This document shows, one piece after another, positions 1 to 6,352 of a DNA stretch of 19,492 bases. The position numbers and the translations under genes are program-made. The DNA is from an uncultured Clostridia bacterium (GTDB lineage Bacteria; Bacillota; Clostridia; Oscillospirales; CAG-272): positions 1 through 19,492 of the forward strand of contig CANQXN010000013.1 in NCBI GenBank assembly GCA_947627815.1, read 5' to 3'. The first letter of the stretch is position 1, and each line of letters starts with the position of its first letter. The notes beneath the pieces are model-generated. The model ran no database searches and was not told the DNA's origin. It was given only the letters and a program-made list of their open reading frames with translations.

Positions 1-16
1 TTTTGTTGGTAGCTTA

Positions 17-25
17 ATTATACCA
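17..25 (-). promoter_or_regulatory. Possible extended -10 promoter facing out of the window
   Basis: On the minus strand TGGTATAAT reads as an extended -10 (TG-N-TATAAT). No good -35 lies 16-18 nt upstream. If real, it would drive a gene to the left of the window. Confidence 0.3.
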
Positions 26-191
26 TACCCAAGGTGGATCTTCTCTCTTTTTGGGTCATATCATTTTATCACATACATTTTGAAAAAAACCGCGAAAACA
101 AGATCACTGACCGACGCCTCATAAACAACGGTAAATAACAACGATCAATCCGGCATAGAACCATTGAAACCCGTTTGAAACCCGTTCTGCC

Positions 192-233
192 AAAACCGTC
201 ATAAGGCCATCACAGGCTTTTATGGGTTTTTTT
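192..233 (+). terminator. Candidate intrinsic terminator of an upstream + gene
   Basis: An imperfect hairpin pairs AACC/GGTT, CATAA/TTATG and GCC/GGC around the loop ATCACA, and is followed by a run of seven T. It would end a + transcript entering from the left. Internal mismatches lower confidence. Confidence 0.45.
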
Positions 234-353
234 CTTGATTTTCGCCCTTCTCTATTATACAAAATTTATATTTAGTATAATTGACGGTGTGGGTGTCAGG
301 ATGCCTCCGACACGCTATCACCCTGCCTGCCTCATAAAAAACAATGGAACTTC

Positions 354-383
354 TTGACAGAAAAATCATTTCTGTGGTATAAT
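354..383 (+). promoter_or_regulatory. gltX-glnS promoter
   Basis: TTGACA (354-359) and TATAAT (378-383) are separated by 18 nt, with TGG before the -10 giving an extended -10. Transcription would start near 390 and leave a leader of about 90 nt before gltX. Confidence 0.85.
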
Positions 384-482
384 TTATTTTGGTTTTGATC
401 GACGGCGCGTTCTTCTTGCTATGAACTTGTGCCACGGCAACCCTCTTGCATTGATTCATTTTTCAAATAAGGATGTGTTTTC

Positions 483-2180
483 ATGAGTTTTGAAACGATT
501 GCCGAACTTTTATACCCTGATATTACCGAAACGCCCGCTGACATTGAGGCAAAGTTTCCGCGCCGTGTTTTGCCCGAAGGCGCCAAAGTAACACGGCTGG
601 CACCCTCGCCGACAGGATTTATGCATTTCGGGACACTCTTTCCCGCTTTAATTGACGAACGGTTGGCGCATCAATCCGGCGGTGTTTTTTATCTTCGCAT
701 CGAAGATACCGACGCCAAACGAGAGGTCAAAGGCGCGGAACAGGATCTGATCGATACGCTGGCGTATTACCATATTTTCTTTGATGAAGGCGCCACCGCC
801 GACGGCGAAATCGGTATTTACGGCCCTTACCGTCAAAGCAAGCGGGCGCATATTTATCAGGTCTTTGCTAAGGATCTGATCCGCCGCGGGCTGGCCTATC
901 CGTGCTTCACCAGCGAATCGGAATATGAACAGTTGAAGGAATCGGATAAAAAAGCCGAATTGATGAATAAGGTCTGGGACCCGGAAGAGCTTGCCAAGGA
1001 AAAGGAGCAACTGCGCGCCGGGCGCAACATCACGGAAGAAGAGGTTCGCGCCCATTTAGCCGCGGGCGACCGCTTTATCATTCGGATCCTTGCCGACGGC
1101 GATCCGAACAAGAAGATTCCCTTTACCGATCTTGTGCGTGGAAAATTGGAAATACCCGAAAATGACGAAGACTTTGTTTTGCTGAAGTCCGATGGAATCC
1201 CCACTTATCACTTCGCTCACGCCATAGATGATCATCTGATGGGGACAACCCATGTCGTCCGGGCGGAAGAATGGCTGCCCAGTATTGCCAAACACCTGAT
1301 GCTGTTTCGCTATCTCGGCTTCCCCCTGCCCAAATATCTGCACCTCTCCCAGCTAATGAAAATGGACGGCAACTCAAAGAAAAAGCTGTCAAAACGAGAC
1401 AAAGGCGCCGCCCTTTCCGACTACAAAGCGGAAGGCTATCCCGCCGAATCGGTCATTGAGTATGTCATGACCCTCCTCAACTCCAATTTTGAAGATTGGC
1501 GCAGAGCCAATCCCGAGGCGGATTATACAAAATTTCCGTTCTCTATCAAAAAAATGAGCGTTTCCGGCTGCCTGTTTGACTATGACAAGCTCAACGATGT
1601 CTCTAAAAACACGATCTCGCTGATGAGTACGGAAAAAGTGTATTCCGATCTGTCTACCTGGGCAAAGACATACGATACCGAGCTGTATGAACTGCTAACG
1701 GAAAACCCCGATTATGCCAAAAAAATCCTCGCGATTGGCCGTGGTGGAAAAAAGCCGCGAAAGGATTTTGCCGTTTGGCGTGATGTCAAGCCGTATCTCT
1801 CTTTCTTTTACGACACTTTATTTAAAATGGAAGACGATTTCCCTGCTCAATTCTCTTCTCATGATATTAAGCAAGCACTTACTCTTTTTGCGAAAAGATA
1901 TCAGCCAGATACCGGGAATTCTGTTTGGTTTGACGGAATAAAAGCTATTGCCGATGAAATCGGCTTTGCCTCGGACATGAAAGAATATAAACAAAATCCC
2001 GAAGCGTATCCCGGCAGCGTGGCCGATGTCTCCATGTTCATTCGTCTGGCCGTCACCGGGCGTATGAACTCTCCCGACTTGTACGAAGTCATGCAAATCC
2101 TCGGCAAAGAAAGAACGCTCCATCGAATTAACGCCGCGATTGAGCGTCTGGAACATGTTCAAGAAACGAAGGAGGCATAA
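483..2180 (+). CDS. gltX: Glutamyl-tRNA synthetase, atypical clostridial type
   Basis: A class I cytoplasmic aminoacyl-tRNA synthetase (565 aa) that charges tRNA-Glu with glutamate using ATP. The Rossmann fold opens with PSPTGFMHFGT, so the HIGH motif is HFGT (residues 48-51). LRIEDTD follows near 71-77, and the KMSKS loop is KLSKR (301-305). These mark the Glu/Gln branch. The protein is about 80 residues longer than the usual bacterial GluRS (about 485 aa), with a 40-residue N-terminal extension before the active site and a divergent anticodon-binding half. The ATG at 483 follows AAGGA by 9 nt. glnS starts 4 nt after the stop. With a dedicated GlnRS next door, this enzyme is probably discriminating (tRNA-Glu only), which is inference. 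Identification as a Glu-type synthetase is secure; specificity is not. Confidence 0.93.
   Translation: MSFETIAELLYPDITETPADIEAKFPRRVLPEGAKVTRLAPSPTGFMHFGTLFPALIDERLAHQSGGVFYLRIEDTDAKREVKGAEQDLIDTLAYYHIFFDEGATADGEIGIYGPYRQSKRAHIYQVFAKDLIRRGLAYPCFTSESEYEQLKESDKKAELMNKVWDPEELAKEKEQLRAGRNITEEEVRAHLAAGDRFIIRILADGDPNKKIPFTDLVRGKLEIPENDEDFVLLKSDGIPTYHFAHAIDDHLMGTTHVVRAEEWLPSIAKHLMLFRYLGFPLPKYLHLSQLMKMDGNSKKKLSKRDKGAALSDYKAEGYPAESVIEYVMTLLNSNFEDWRRANPEADYTKFPFSIKKMSVSGCLFDYDKLNDVSKNTISLMSTEKVYSDLSTWAKTYDTELYELLTENPDYAKKILAIGRGGKKPRKDFAVWRDVKPYLSFFYDTLFKMEDDFPAQFSSHDIKQALTLFAKRYQPDTGNSVWFDGIKAIADEIGFASDMKEYKQNPEAYPGSVADVSMFIRLAVTGRMNSPDLYEVMQILGKERTLHRINAAIERLEHVQETKEA
2170..2175 (+). promoter_or_regulatory. 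glnS ribosome binding site inside the gltX 3' end
   Basis: AGGAGG lies within the last sense codons of gltX, 9 nt before the ATG at 2185. It fixes the glnS start and suggests translational coupling of the two synthetases. Confidence 0.85.
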
Positions 2181-2184
2181 AATC

Positions 2185-3840
2185 ATGGAACCCATGGAAG
2201 AAATATCAGGAAATTTTATTCATGACATCATCGATGCCGATTTGGCCGCCGGCGTCAACGATACCGTTCATACCCGCTTCCCTCCCGAGCCAAACGGGTA
2301 TCTCCACATCGGCAGCGCCAAAGCCATTTATATCAACTACTCTACCGCCAAAAAATACGGCGGAAAATTCAATCTGCGTTATGACGATACCAATCCGGTC
2401 AAAGAGGGCGATGAATTTGTCCAGTCCATTTATGAGGATCTTTGCTGGTTGGGCGCGATTCCGGACGGCGGCGTTTTTTACGGCTCCGACTATTTTGAAC
2501 AATGCTATGAATTTGCCGTCAAACTGATCAAAGACGGAAAAGCCTATGTGTGCGACCTCTCCGCCGAAGAAATGAAAGAATATCGCGGCACGCTCACCGA
2601 ACCGGGGCGCAACAGCCCATACCGCGACCGTTCGGTGGAGGAAAACCTCGACCTTTTTGAGCGGATGAAAAACGGTGAATTCCCGGATGGCGCTAAGACG
2701 CTGCGCGCCAAAATTGACATGGCCTCTCCGAATATCAATATGAGAGACCCCGCCATCTACCGCATTGTCCACGCATACCATCACCGCCAGAAAGATCGTT
2801 GGTGCATCTATCCGCTTTATGATTACGCCCACCCGATTCAGGACGCTCTGGAAGGCATCACCTATTCCCTTTGTTCTCTCGAATTTGAAAATCATCGCCC
2901 CTTGTATGAATGGGTGGTCGATAACATCGGATTTGAGAAAAAGCCCAAACAGCGCGAATTTGCCCGCCTGAATGTCACATATACCGTTATGAGCAAGCGT
3001 TATTTGCGCAAATTGGTGGAAGAAGGGTTGGTGGAAGGCTGGGACGATCCCAGAATGCCCACACTTTGCGGTCTGCGCCGGCGCGGCTATACGCCCGCTT
3101 CCATTTTCGATTTTGTCAAGCGCGCGGGGGTTGCCAAAGCCTATTCCATCGTGGATTATGAACTGCTGGAACATTGTATTCGTGAAGAATTGAACGCTAC
3201 CGCGGCAAGAAAAATCGTGATCTTAGATCCTATCAAAGTAGTCATCACCAATTATCCGGAAGATAAAGTGGAATCCTTCCCTGTCGCAAACAATCCCAAC
3301 GACCCGGAAGCCGGCACACGGGAAGTGCCATTTGCACGCGAGGTATATATCGATCGGAGCGATTTTGAGGAAGTCCCGCCGCCGAAATATTTTCGTTTGA
3401 AACCGGACGGCGAGGTTCGTCTGATGGGAGCGTATATCATCAAGTGCAACGAAATTATCAAAAACGAAGACGGCAGTATCAAAGAATTGCATTGTACCGC
3501 AGATCTCGAAACCGGCAACGGAAAACCGCTGGACGGCCGCAAGGTTAAGGGAACGATTCATTGGGTCGCCTGCCGCTTCGCCAAAGACATTCAGGTTGCC
3601 TTGTATGACAAGCTCTTTACGATTCCAAACCTCAATGACATGGGAGAAAACGAGACCTATGACGATTATCTCAATCGGGATTCCGTCAAGATTCTCGCCG
3701 GATGCAAAGCGGAGCCTTCGCTCACAGACGAGGAAAATGTAAGGTATCAATTTGTCCGGACAGGCTATTTTATCAAGGACAGCAAAAAAGAAAACACCTT
3801 TATACGCATTGTGGAATTGAAAGACAGTTTCACTAAATAA
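2185..3840 (+). CDS. glnS: Glutaminyl-tRNA synthetase
   Basis: A class I synthetase (551 aa) that attaches glutamine directly to tRNA-Gln in the cytoplasm. PPEPNGYLHIGSAKA carries the HIGH motif (HIGS, 41-44), RYDDTNP lies near 65-71, and VMSKR (268-272) is the KMSKS equivalent. The C-terminal half is the GlnRS two-barrel anticodon-binding domain, with IHWV near its centre. The length fits E. coli GlnRS (about 554 aa), and there is no YqeY/GatB-like fusion of the kind seen in some clostridial GlnRS. The frame is open 45 nt further upstream, but the AGGAGG at 2170-2175 selects the ATG at 2185. Most Firmicutes make Gln-tRNA indirectly through GatCAB, so a GlnRS is a notable trait. It is co-transcribed with gltX and ends at a strong hairpin. 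Confidence 0.96.
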   Translation: MEPMEEISGNFIHDIIDADLAAGVNDTVHTRFPPEPNGYLHIGSAKAIYINYSTAKKYGGKFNLRYDDTNPVKEGDEFVQSIYEDLCWLGAIPDGGVFYGSDYFEQCYEFAVKLIKDGKAYVCDLSAEEMKEYRGTLTEPGRNSPYRDRSVEENLDLFERMKNGEFPDGAKTLRAKIDMASPNINMRDPAIYRIVHAYHHRQKDRWCIYPLYDYAHPIQDALEGITYSLCSLEFENHRPLYEWVVDNIGFEKKPKQREFARLNVTYTVMSKRYLRKLVEEGLVEGWDDPRMPTLCGLRRRGYTPASIFDFVKRAGVAKAYSIVDYELLEHCIREELNATAARKIVILDPIKVVITNYPEDKVESFPVANNPNDPEAGTREVPFAREVYIDRSDFEEVPPPKYFRLKPDGEVRLMGAYIIKCNEIIKNEDGSIKELHCTADLETGNGKPLDGRKVKGTIHWVACRFAKDIQVALYDKLFTIPNLNDMGENETYDDYLNRDSVKILAGCKAEPSLTDEENVRYQFVRTGYFIKDSKKENTFIRIVELKDSFTK

Positions 3841-3878
3841 GGAAAACGCCTCGGGGAGTACCCGAGGCGTTTTCCTTA
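3838..3878. terminator. Convergent bidirectional terminator of glnS and the phosphoesterase
   Basis: A perfect 18-bp stem (3838-3855 with 3861-3878) has the loop GAGTA. The left arm begins with the glnS stop codon TAA. A TTTT run lies inside the right arm, and the minus strand has an equivalent run. It sits between two converging genes and can serve both. Confidence 0.88.
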
Positions 3879-3893
3879 TGACTTATGATCGGA

Positions 3894-5009
3894 TTATTTT
3901 TCCCCACCGTCAGGCACAAGATCGATCACCACATATTCACAATGTCCCTCTGTGCGGAAGGGGTATCCCCATCCGGTAAAGCCGGAGGATACAATTAAAG
4001 CACTCTTCCCTTCTGTATATAAGCCGTAGTTATAGCCTGTCATTTCAAGGAAAAGTCCTATCGGAAAGATCTGACCCGCATGGGTATGCCCCGACAGTTG
4101 AAGATCAATGCCTGACGCGACGCTTTCTTCAAAAGTAACCGGTTGATGGTCCAAAAGCAAAAGAAAGCGTTCGGAATTGATGCCGTCTAAGAGTTCTTCA
4201 ACGGCGGCGCGCCCCGTCGTTCTTTCCGAAGAATAATCCTCCCGCCCGACAAGAAGCACTTCATCTCCCAGCGCTGCACACTCATCTTGAAGAATTGAAA
4301 TACCGTTTTGTGTAATGGCTTCGGCAAGCATGTCGTTTGTAAAAGTCCGTTGATCGGTATAGGGCTGTCTGTCATGGTTGCCGTAAACATAGTAACTGCC
4401 GAATTGACTTTCTATTTTGCCCAGGGTTTCAAAAAGTTCGCGCATGTCGCTTTCGGAAGTTCCCTCATCCACGAGATCGCCGCCTAATAATACAAGGCTG
4501 GGATGCAGTTCATTAATCTCCTGTACGGCCTTTTGTAAAAGCGCTTTGTCCTGAATCGTGCCGTAGTGTGTATCGGTAATCAGTACAATACGATAATTTT
4601 CTGTGATCTTCTGGCTGGTCAGCGTATACTCTTTTTTTACAATGTCTTTCATGTTGCCATAGCCATATCCCAATAAAAGAGCGACAAACAAGAGCGGCAA
4701 CACGCCACAGCCAAATATTTTAGCGCAAACTCTGTATCCCTTTGTCTCTTTCTTTTTGAAAAAAATCAAGCGAATCAAAAAGAAAAGAAAATCAAACAAA
4801 GCAATACCGAGGATCAGATGCATTACAATAAAAAAGCCTGTCGTCCAAACAGAGCGGCTTAAAAAGGCCGCCAGCAAAGCGATGGGGATTGCCACGACCA
4901 GTATCCACCGACTGCCCGCCGGCATACCGTAAAAACGAAGAAATCGTCTTGTCCTGAAAAACACATAGGCAAAGACAGCGATCATAAAAAACGCCGACAA
5001 AAAATACAT
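3894..5009 (-). CDS. Membrane-anchored metallophosphoesterase (YkuE/YaeI-like)
   Basis: A calcineurin-like phosphoesterase (371 aa) with a multi-pass N-terminus. Hydrophobic stretches at roughly 3-19, 35-52, 56-84 and 100-118 suggest four membrane segments. The catalytic domain follows with the family's metal ligands in order: DTH (146-148), GGD (176-178), GNHD (210-213), DHQP (287-290) and GHTHAGQ (307-313). This is a complete dinuclear metal site. Related proteins such as B. subtilis YkuE and E. coli YaeI/LpxG are membrane-associated phosphoesterases, and no substrate can be assigned here. The ATG at 5009 has only a distant AAAGGGG upstream, so the start is moderately certain. A TTGACA-type promoter lies at 5073-5103. 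The gene converges on glnS and shares its terminator. Confidence 0.88.
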   Translation of the reverse strand: MYFLSAFFMIAVFAYVFFRTRRFLRFYGMPAGSRWILVVAIPIALLAAFLSRSVWTTGFFIVMHLILGIALFDFLFFLIRLIFFKKKETKGYRVCAKIFGCGVLPLLFVALLLGYGYGNMKDIVKKEYTLTSQKITENYRIVLITDTHYGTIQDKALLQKAVQEINELHPSLVLLGGDLVDEGTSESDMRELFETLGKIESQFGSYYVYGNHDRQPYTDQRTFTNDMLAEAITQNGISILQDECAALGDEVLLVGREDYSSERTTGRAAVEELLDGINSERFLLLLDHQPVTFEESVASGIDLQLSGHTHAGQIFPIGLFLEMTGYNYGLYTEGKSALIVSSGFTGWGYPFRTEGHCEYVVIDLVPDGGEK

Positions 5010-5072
5010 AAAAACATGAAAAACCCCTTTTTATCCCAGAGAAGCGCGGGGACGCCACAGAGGGAACGCTTC

Positions 5073-5103
5073 ATCATAAAATCAAAAAACGCCGGCTTGT
5101 CAA
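5073..5103 (-). promoter_or_regulatory. Probable promoter of the metallophosphoesterase
   Basis: On the minus strand TTGACA (5098-5103) is followed by TTTATG at 17 nt or TATGAT at 19 nt. The -35 is exact but the -10 is ambiguous. The leader would be about 60 nt. Confidence 0.5.
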
Positions 5104-5157
5104 GGCGCAATTTAAGAATTGACGGTTTCACTCCAAATTAAGCATAGAAAGCCAGAT

Positions 5158-5198
5158 AAAAGGAAATCCCGGAACGATATCATCCCGGGGAGCTTTCC
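5158..5198 (-). terminator. Candidate terminator downstream of padR
   Basis: On the minus strand GGAAA and CCCGG pair with CCGGG and TTTCC around a 12-nt loop, followed by TTTTAT. It would separate padR from the phosphoesterase, which has its own promoter. The unpaired GCTC bulge makes it imperfect. Confidence 0.55.
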
Positions 5199-5270
5199 AT
5201 CATGTTGTGCATTTGGTCATCAATAGTCAGCTTTATTGTGATGCAAGATAGCTGTATTCCCGTTCGTTTT

Positions 5271-5591
5271 TTACTCGGCGGAGAAAATAGCATCAACCGC
5301 TTCTCTGGTTGCCTTCCAGCAAGCCTCAAAGGAGGCAAGATGCTCCCGCCCCGCCTTGGTAATGGTATAATATTTGCGTTTGGGTCCCAACGGAGAATCC
5401 ATCATATAAGCAGAGATATACCCGTTCTTTTCCAGCCGGAGGAGCAAGGGATATAATGTACCTTCCGTAACCGGAAAACCGTTGTCGTTCAGATAAACAA
5501 GGATATCATATCCATAAGTCGTTTGCATACTGATTATTTTAAGGGTACACCCTTCCACGGTGCCGCGCATAAGCTGAGACTTGTCAAACAT
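5271..5591 (-). CDS. PadR-family transcriptional regulator
   Basis: A 106-residue winged-helix repressor. Family hallmarks are YGYDI (26-30), the recognition region VTEGTLYPLLLRLEKNGYI (41-59) and the wing GPKRKYYTITKAGREHL (69-85), followed by a short C-terminal helix for dimerisation. It belongs to the compact PadR-s2-like class. Upstream in-frame ATGs exist at 5603 and 5645, but only the ATG at 5591 has a well-spaced Shine-Dalgarno (AAAGGATGG, about 8 nt), and the family usually begins close to this residue. No transporter or membrane partner follows in an operon, although PadR genes often have one. The downstream phosphoesterase has its own promoter. The dyad over its own -10 suggests autorepression. 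The ligand is unknown. Confidence 0.9.
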   Translation of the reverse strand: MFDKSQLMRGTVEGCTLKIISMQTTYGYDILVYLNDNGFPVTEGTLYPLLLRLEKNGYISAYMMDSPLGPKRKYYTITKAGREHLASFEACWKATREAVDAIFSAE

Positions 5592-5627
5592 TGTCTTTTC
5601 CATCCTTTTCTTGTTGCCGTTACTATC

Positions 5628-5645
5628 TTGTAATACATTATACAA
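5628..5645. promoter_or_regulatory. Putative PadR operator
   Basis: The dyad TTGTA-N8-TACAA covers the -10 of the padR promoter. Known PadR/LmrR-type operators have the form ATGTA-N8-TACAT, so spacing and core agree. Its position predicts autorepression. The assignment is inferred from pattern and location. Confidence 0.6.
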
Positions 5646-5665
5646 TTTCTGTCACGGCTTGTCAA
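5637..5665 (-). promoter_or_regulatory. padR promoter, exact sigma-A consensus
   Basis: On the minus strand TTGACA (5660-5665) and TATAAT (5637-5642) are 17 nt apart, a perfect match. The leader is about 40 nt. Confidence 0.88.
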
Positions 5666-5724
5666 CACTTTTTCCGGTATTCGAAAAAACTTTTTCACCC
5701 ACAGCGTCTTTTTTCTTATGCCTC

Positions 5725-5753
5725 TTGCAATTGTAAAAAAGCTGTGCTAAAAT
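5725..5753 (+). promoter_or_regulatory. tRNA-Arg promoter
   Basis: TTGCAA (5725-5730) and TAAAAT (5748-5753) have 17-nt spacing, 35 nt before the mature tRNA 5' end. Confidence 0.7.
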
Positions 5754-5788
5754 AGGAACGGTTTTTAAAAACACGAAACTTTCCGAAT

Positions 5789-5865
5789 GTCTGCGTAGCT
5801 CAGTTGGATAGAGCGACCGCCTCCTAAGCGGTAGGTCGGGTGTTCAAGTCACCTCGCGGACGCCA
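5789..5865 (+). tRNA. tRNA-Arg (anticodon CCU)
   Basis: A full 77-nt cloverleaf with encoded CCA. The acceptor GTCTGCG pairs with CGCGGAC (one G-T wobble), with discriminator G. The anticodon stem ACCGC/GCGGT encloses the loop CTCCTAA, giving anticodon CCT, which reads AGG. The D-loop has A after GG, consistent with the Arg identity base A20. The T-loop is TTCAAGT. It stands alone between its own promoter and terminator. Confidence 0.95.
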
Positions 5866-5874
5866 TAAACGATT

Positions 5875-5911
5875 GACCGCTAATCTTTGCTTAAAGGTTT
5901 GCGGTCTTTTT
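5875..5911 (+). terminator. tRNA-Arg terminator
   Basis: GACCGC (5875-5880) pairs with GCGGTC (5901-5906), and the inner CTTT/AAAG extends the stem. A TTTTT run follows. Confidence 0.75.
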
Positions 5912-6001
5912 CTATCCATGCACCGAAGTCCTTTTTCAACATTGCGCCGGTGTTGCGATACCGTTTTTCCGAATTTTCTTTGGAAAGTCGCAGAATTCCT
6001 A

Positions 6002-6030
6002 TTGACAAAAAAAGGCGGGTATGCTATAAT
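6002..6030 (+). promoter_or_regulatory. tRNA-Pro promoter, exact consensus with extended -10
   Basis: TTGACA (6002-6007), a 17-nt spacer and TATAAT (6025-6030), preceded by TGC, so the extended -10 is present too. It lies 13 nt before the mature 5' end. Confidence 0.92.
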
Positions 6031-6043
6031 TACGGTTGCGCAT

Positions 6044-6120
6044 CGGGGTGTAGCTCAGTTTGGTAGAGCGCTTGGTTCGGGACCAAGAGGCCGCTGGTTC
6101 GAGTCCAGTCACTCCGACCA
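6044..6120 (+). tRNA. tRNA-Pro (anticodon CGG)
   Basis: A 77-nt cloverleaf including encoded CCA. The acceptor CGGGGTG pairs with CACTCCG, giving the C1-G72 pair and discriminator A73 typical of bacterial tRNA-Pro. The anticodon stem CTTGG/CCAAG encloses the loop TTCGGGA, giving anticodon CGG, which reads CCG. The T-loop is TTCGAGT. It is a single-gene unit with its own promoter and terminator. Confidence 0.95.
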
Positions 6121-6123
6121 CTC

Positions 6124-6168
6124 AAAATCCGAAAAAGTCAGATGTCATCCGACTTTTTCGGATTTTTT
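6124..6168 (+). terminator. tRNA-Pro terminator
   Basis: A perfect 16-bp stem (6124-6139 with 6151-6166) has an 11-nt loop and ends in TTTTTT. It begins 4 nt after the tRNA CCA. Confidence 0.93.
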
Positions 6169-6221
6169 GTTTTATCAGAAATATTATAGCGGGCCGCCCT
6201 GTTTTCATCCCTTTTTCGAGG

Positions 6222-6250
6222 TTGACAACCTCCTCAAATCCATGTATAAT
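6222..6250 (+). promoter_or_regulatory. M42 peptidase promoter, exact consensus
   Basis: TTGACA (6222-6227), 17 nt, TATAAT (6245-6250). The -35 lies inside the 11-bp palindrome GGTTGACAACC (6220-6230). The leader is about 95 nt. Confidence 0.85.
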
Positions 6251-6352
6251 AAAGTGACCCTGGCAAACTGTGATGAGAATTTATCAAATATAATCCGTAA
6301 TCGCGTGTTGGTTGGGTTGCCTTGTCGATGCTTTTTTAAAGGAGATGGATTT

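Larger units (their letters stand above)
1..482. other. Left-edge intergenic region, no convincing gene
   Basis: No reading frame here looks like a real protein. The longest (220-459, minus) has no ribosome site and low-complexity, unconvincing composition. The stretch holds a possible minus-strand -10 at 17-22, an 11-bp tandem repeat at 164-185, a terminator-like hairpin at 192-233, an AT-rich dyad at 254-281 and the gltX promoter at 354-383. The roughly 90-nt gltX leader shows no T-box hallmark (no GGUGGNACCGCG-like segment), although many Firmicute aminoacyl-tRNA synthetase genes have one. Confidence 0.6.

Noticed and set aside
220..459. 79-aa minus-strand frame before gltX
   Set aside because: No ribosome site, unconvincing composition, and it overlaps the gltX promoter and leader.
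390..482. T-box riboswitch before gltX
   Set aside because: No T-box sequence, specifier stem or terminator in the short leader.
2140..2184. 15-residue upstream extension of glnS
   Set aside because: It lies in the gltX coding region without its own ribosome site, while AGGAGG points to the ATG at 2185.
2206..3174. 322-aa frame antisense to glnS
   Set aside because: A shadow of the glnS codon pattern, with no family motifs or ribosome site.
4792..5058. Alternative 88-aa start region for the phosphoesterase
   Set aside because: A different frame with no continuity into the catalytic domain. It only overlaps the true N-terminus.
5592..5645. Longer PadR N-terminus from ATG 5645 or 5603
   Set aside because: ATG 5645 lies at or before the predicted transcription start. 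ATG 5603 has AAGG only 1-2 nt away. ATG 5591 is correctly spaced.
5840..6352. 171-residue N-terminal extension of the M42 peptidase
   Set aside because: It runs through part of tRNA-Arg, all of tRNA-Pro and their terminators. The ATG at 6353 has a good ribosome site and matches the family start.
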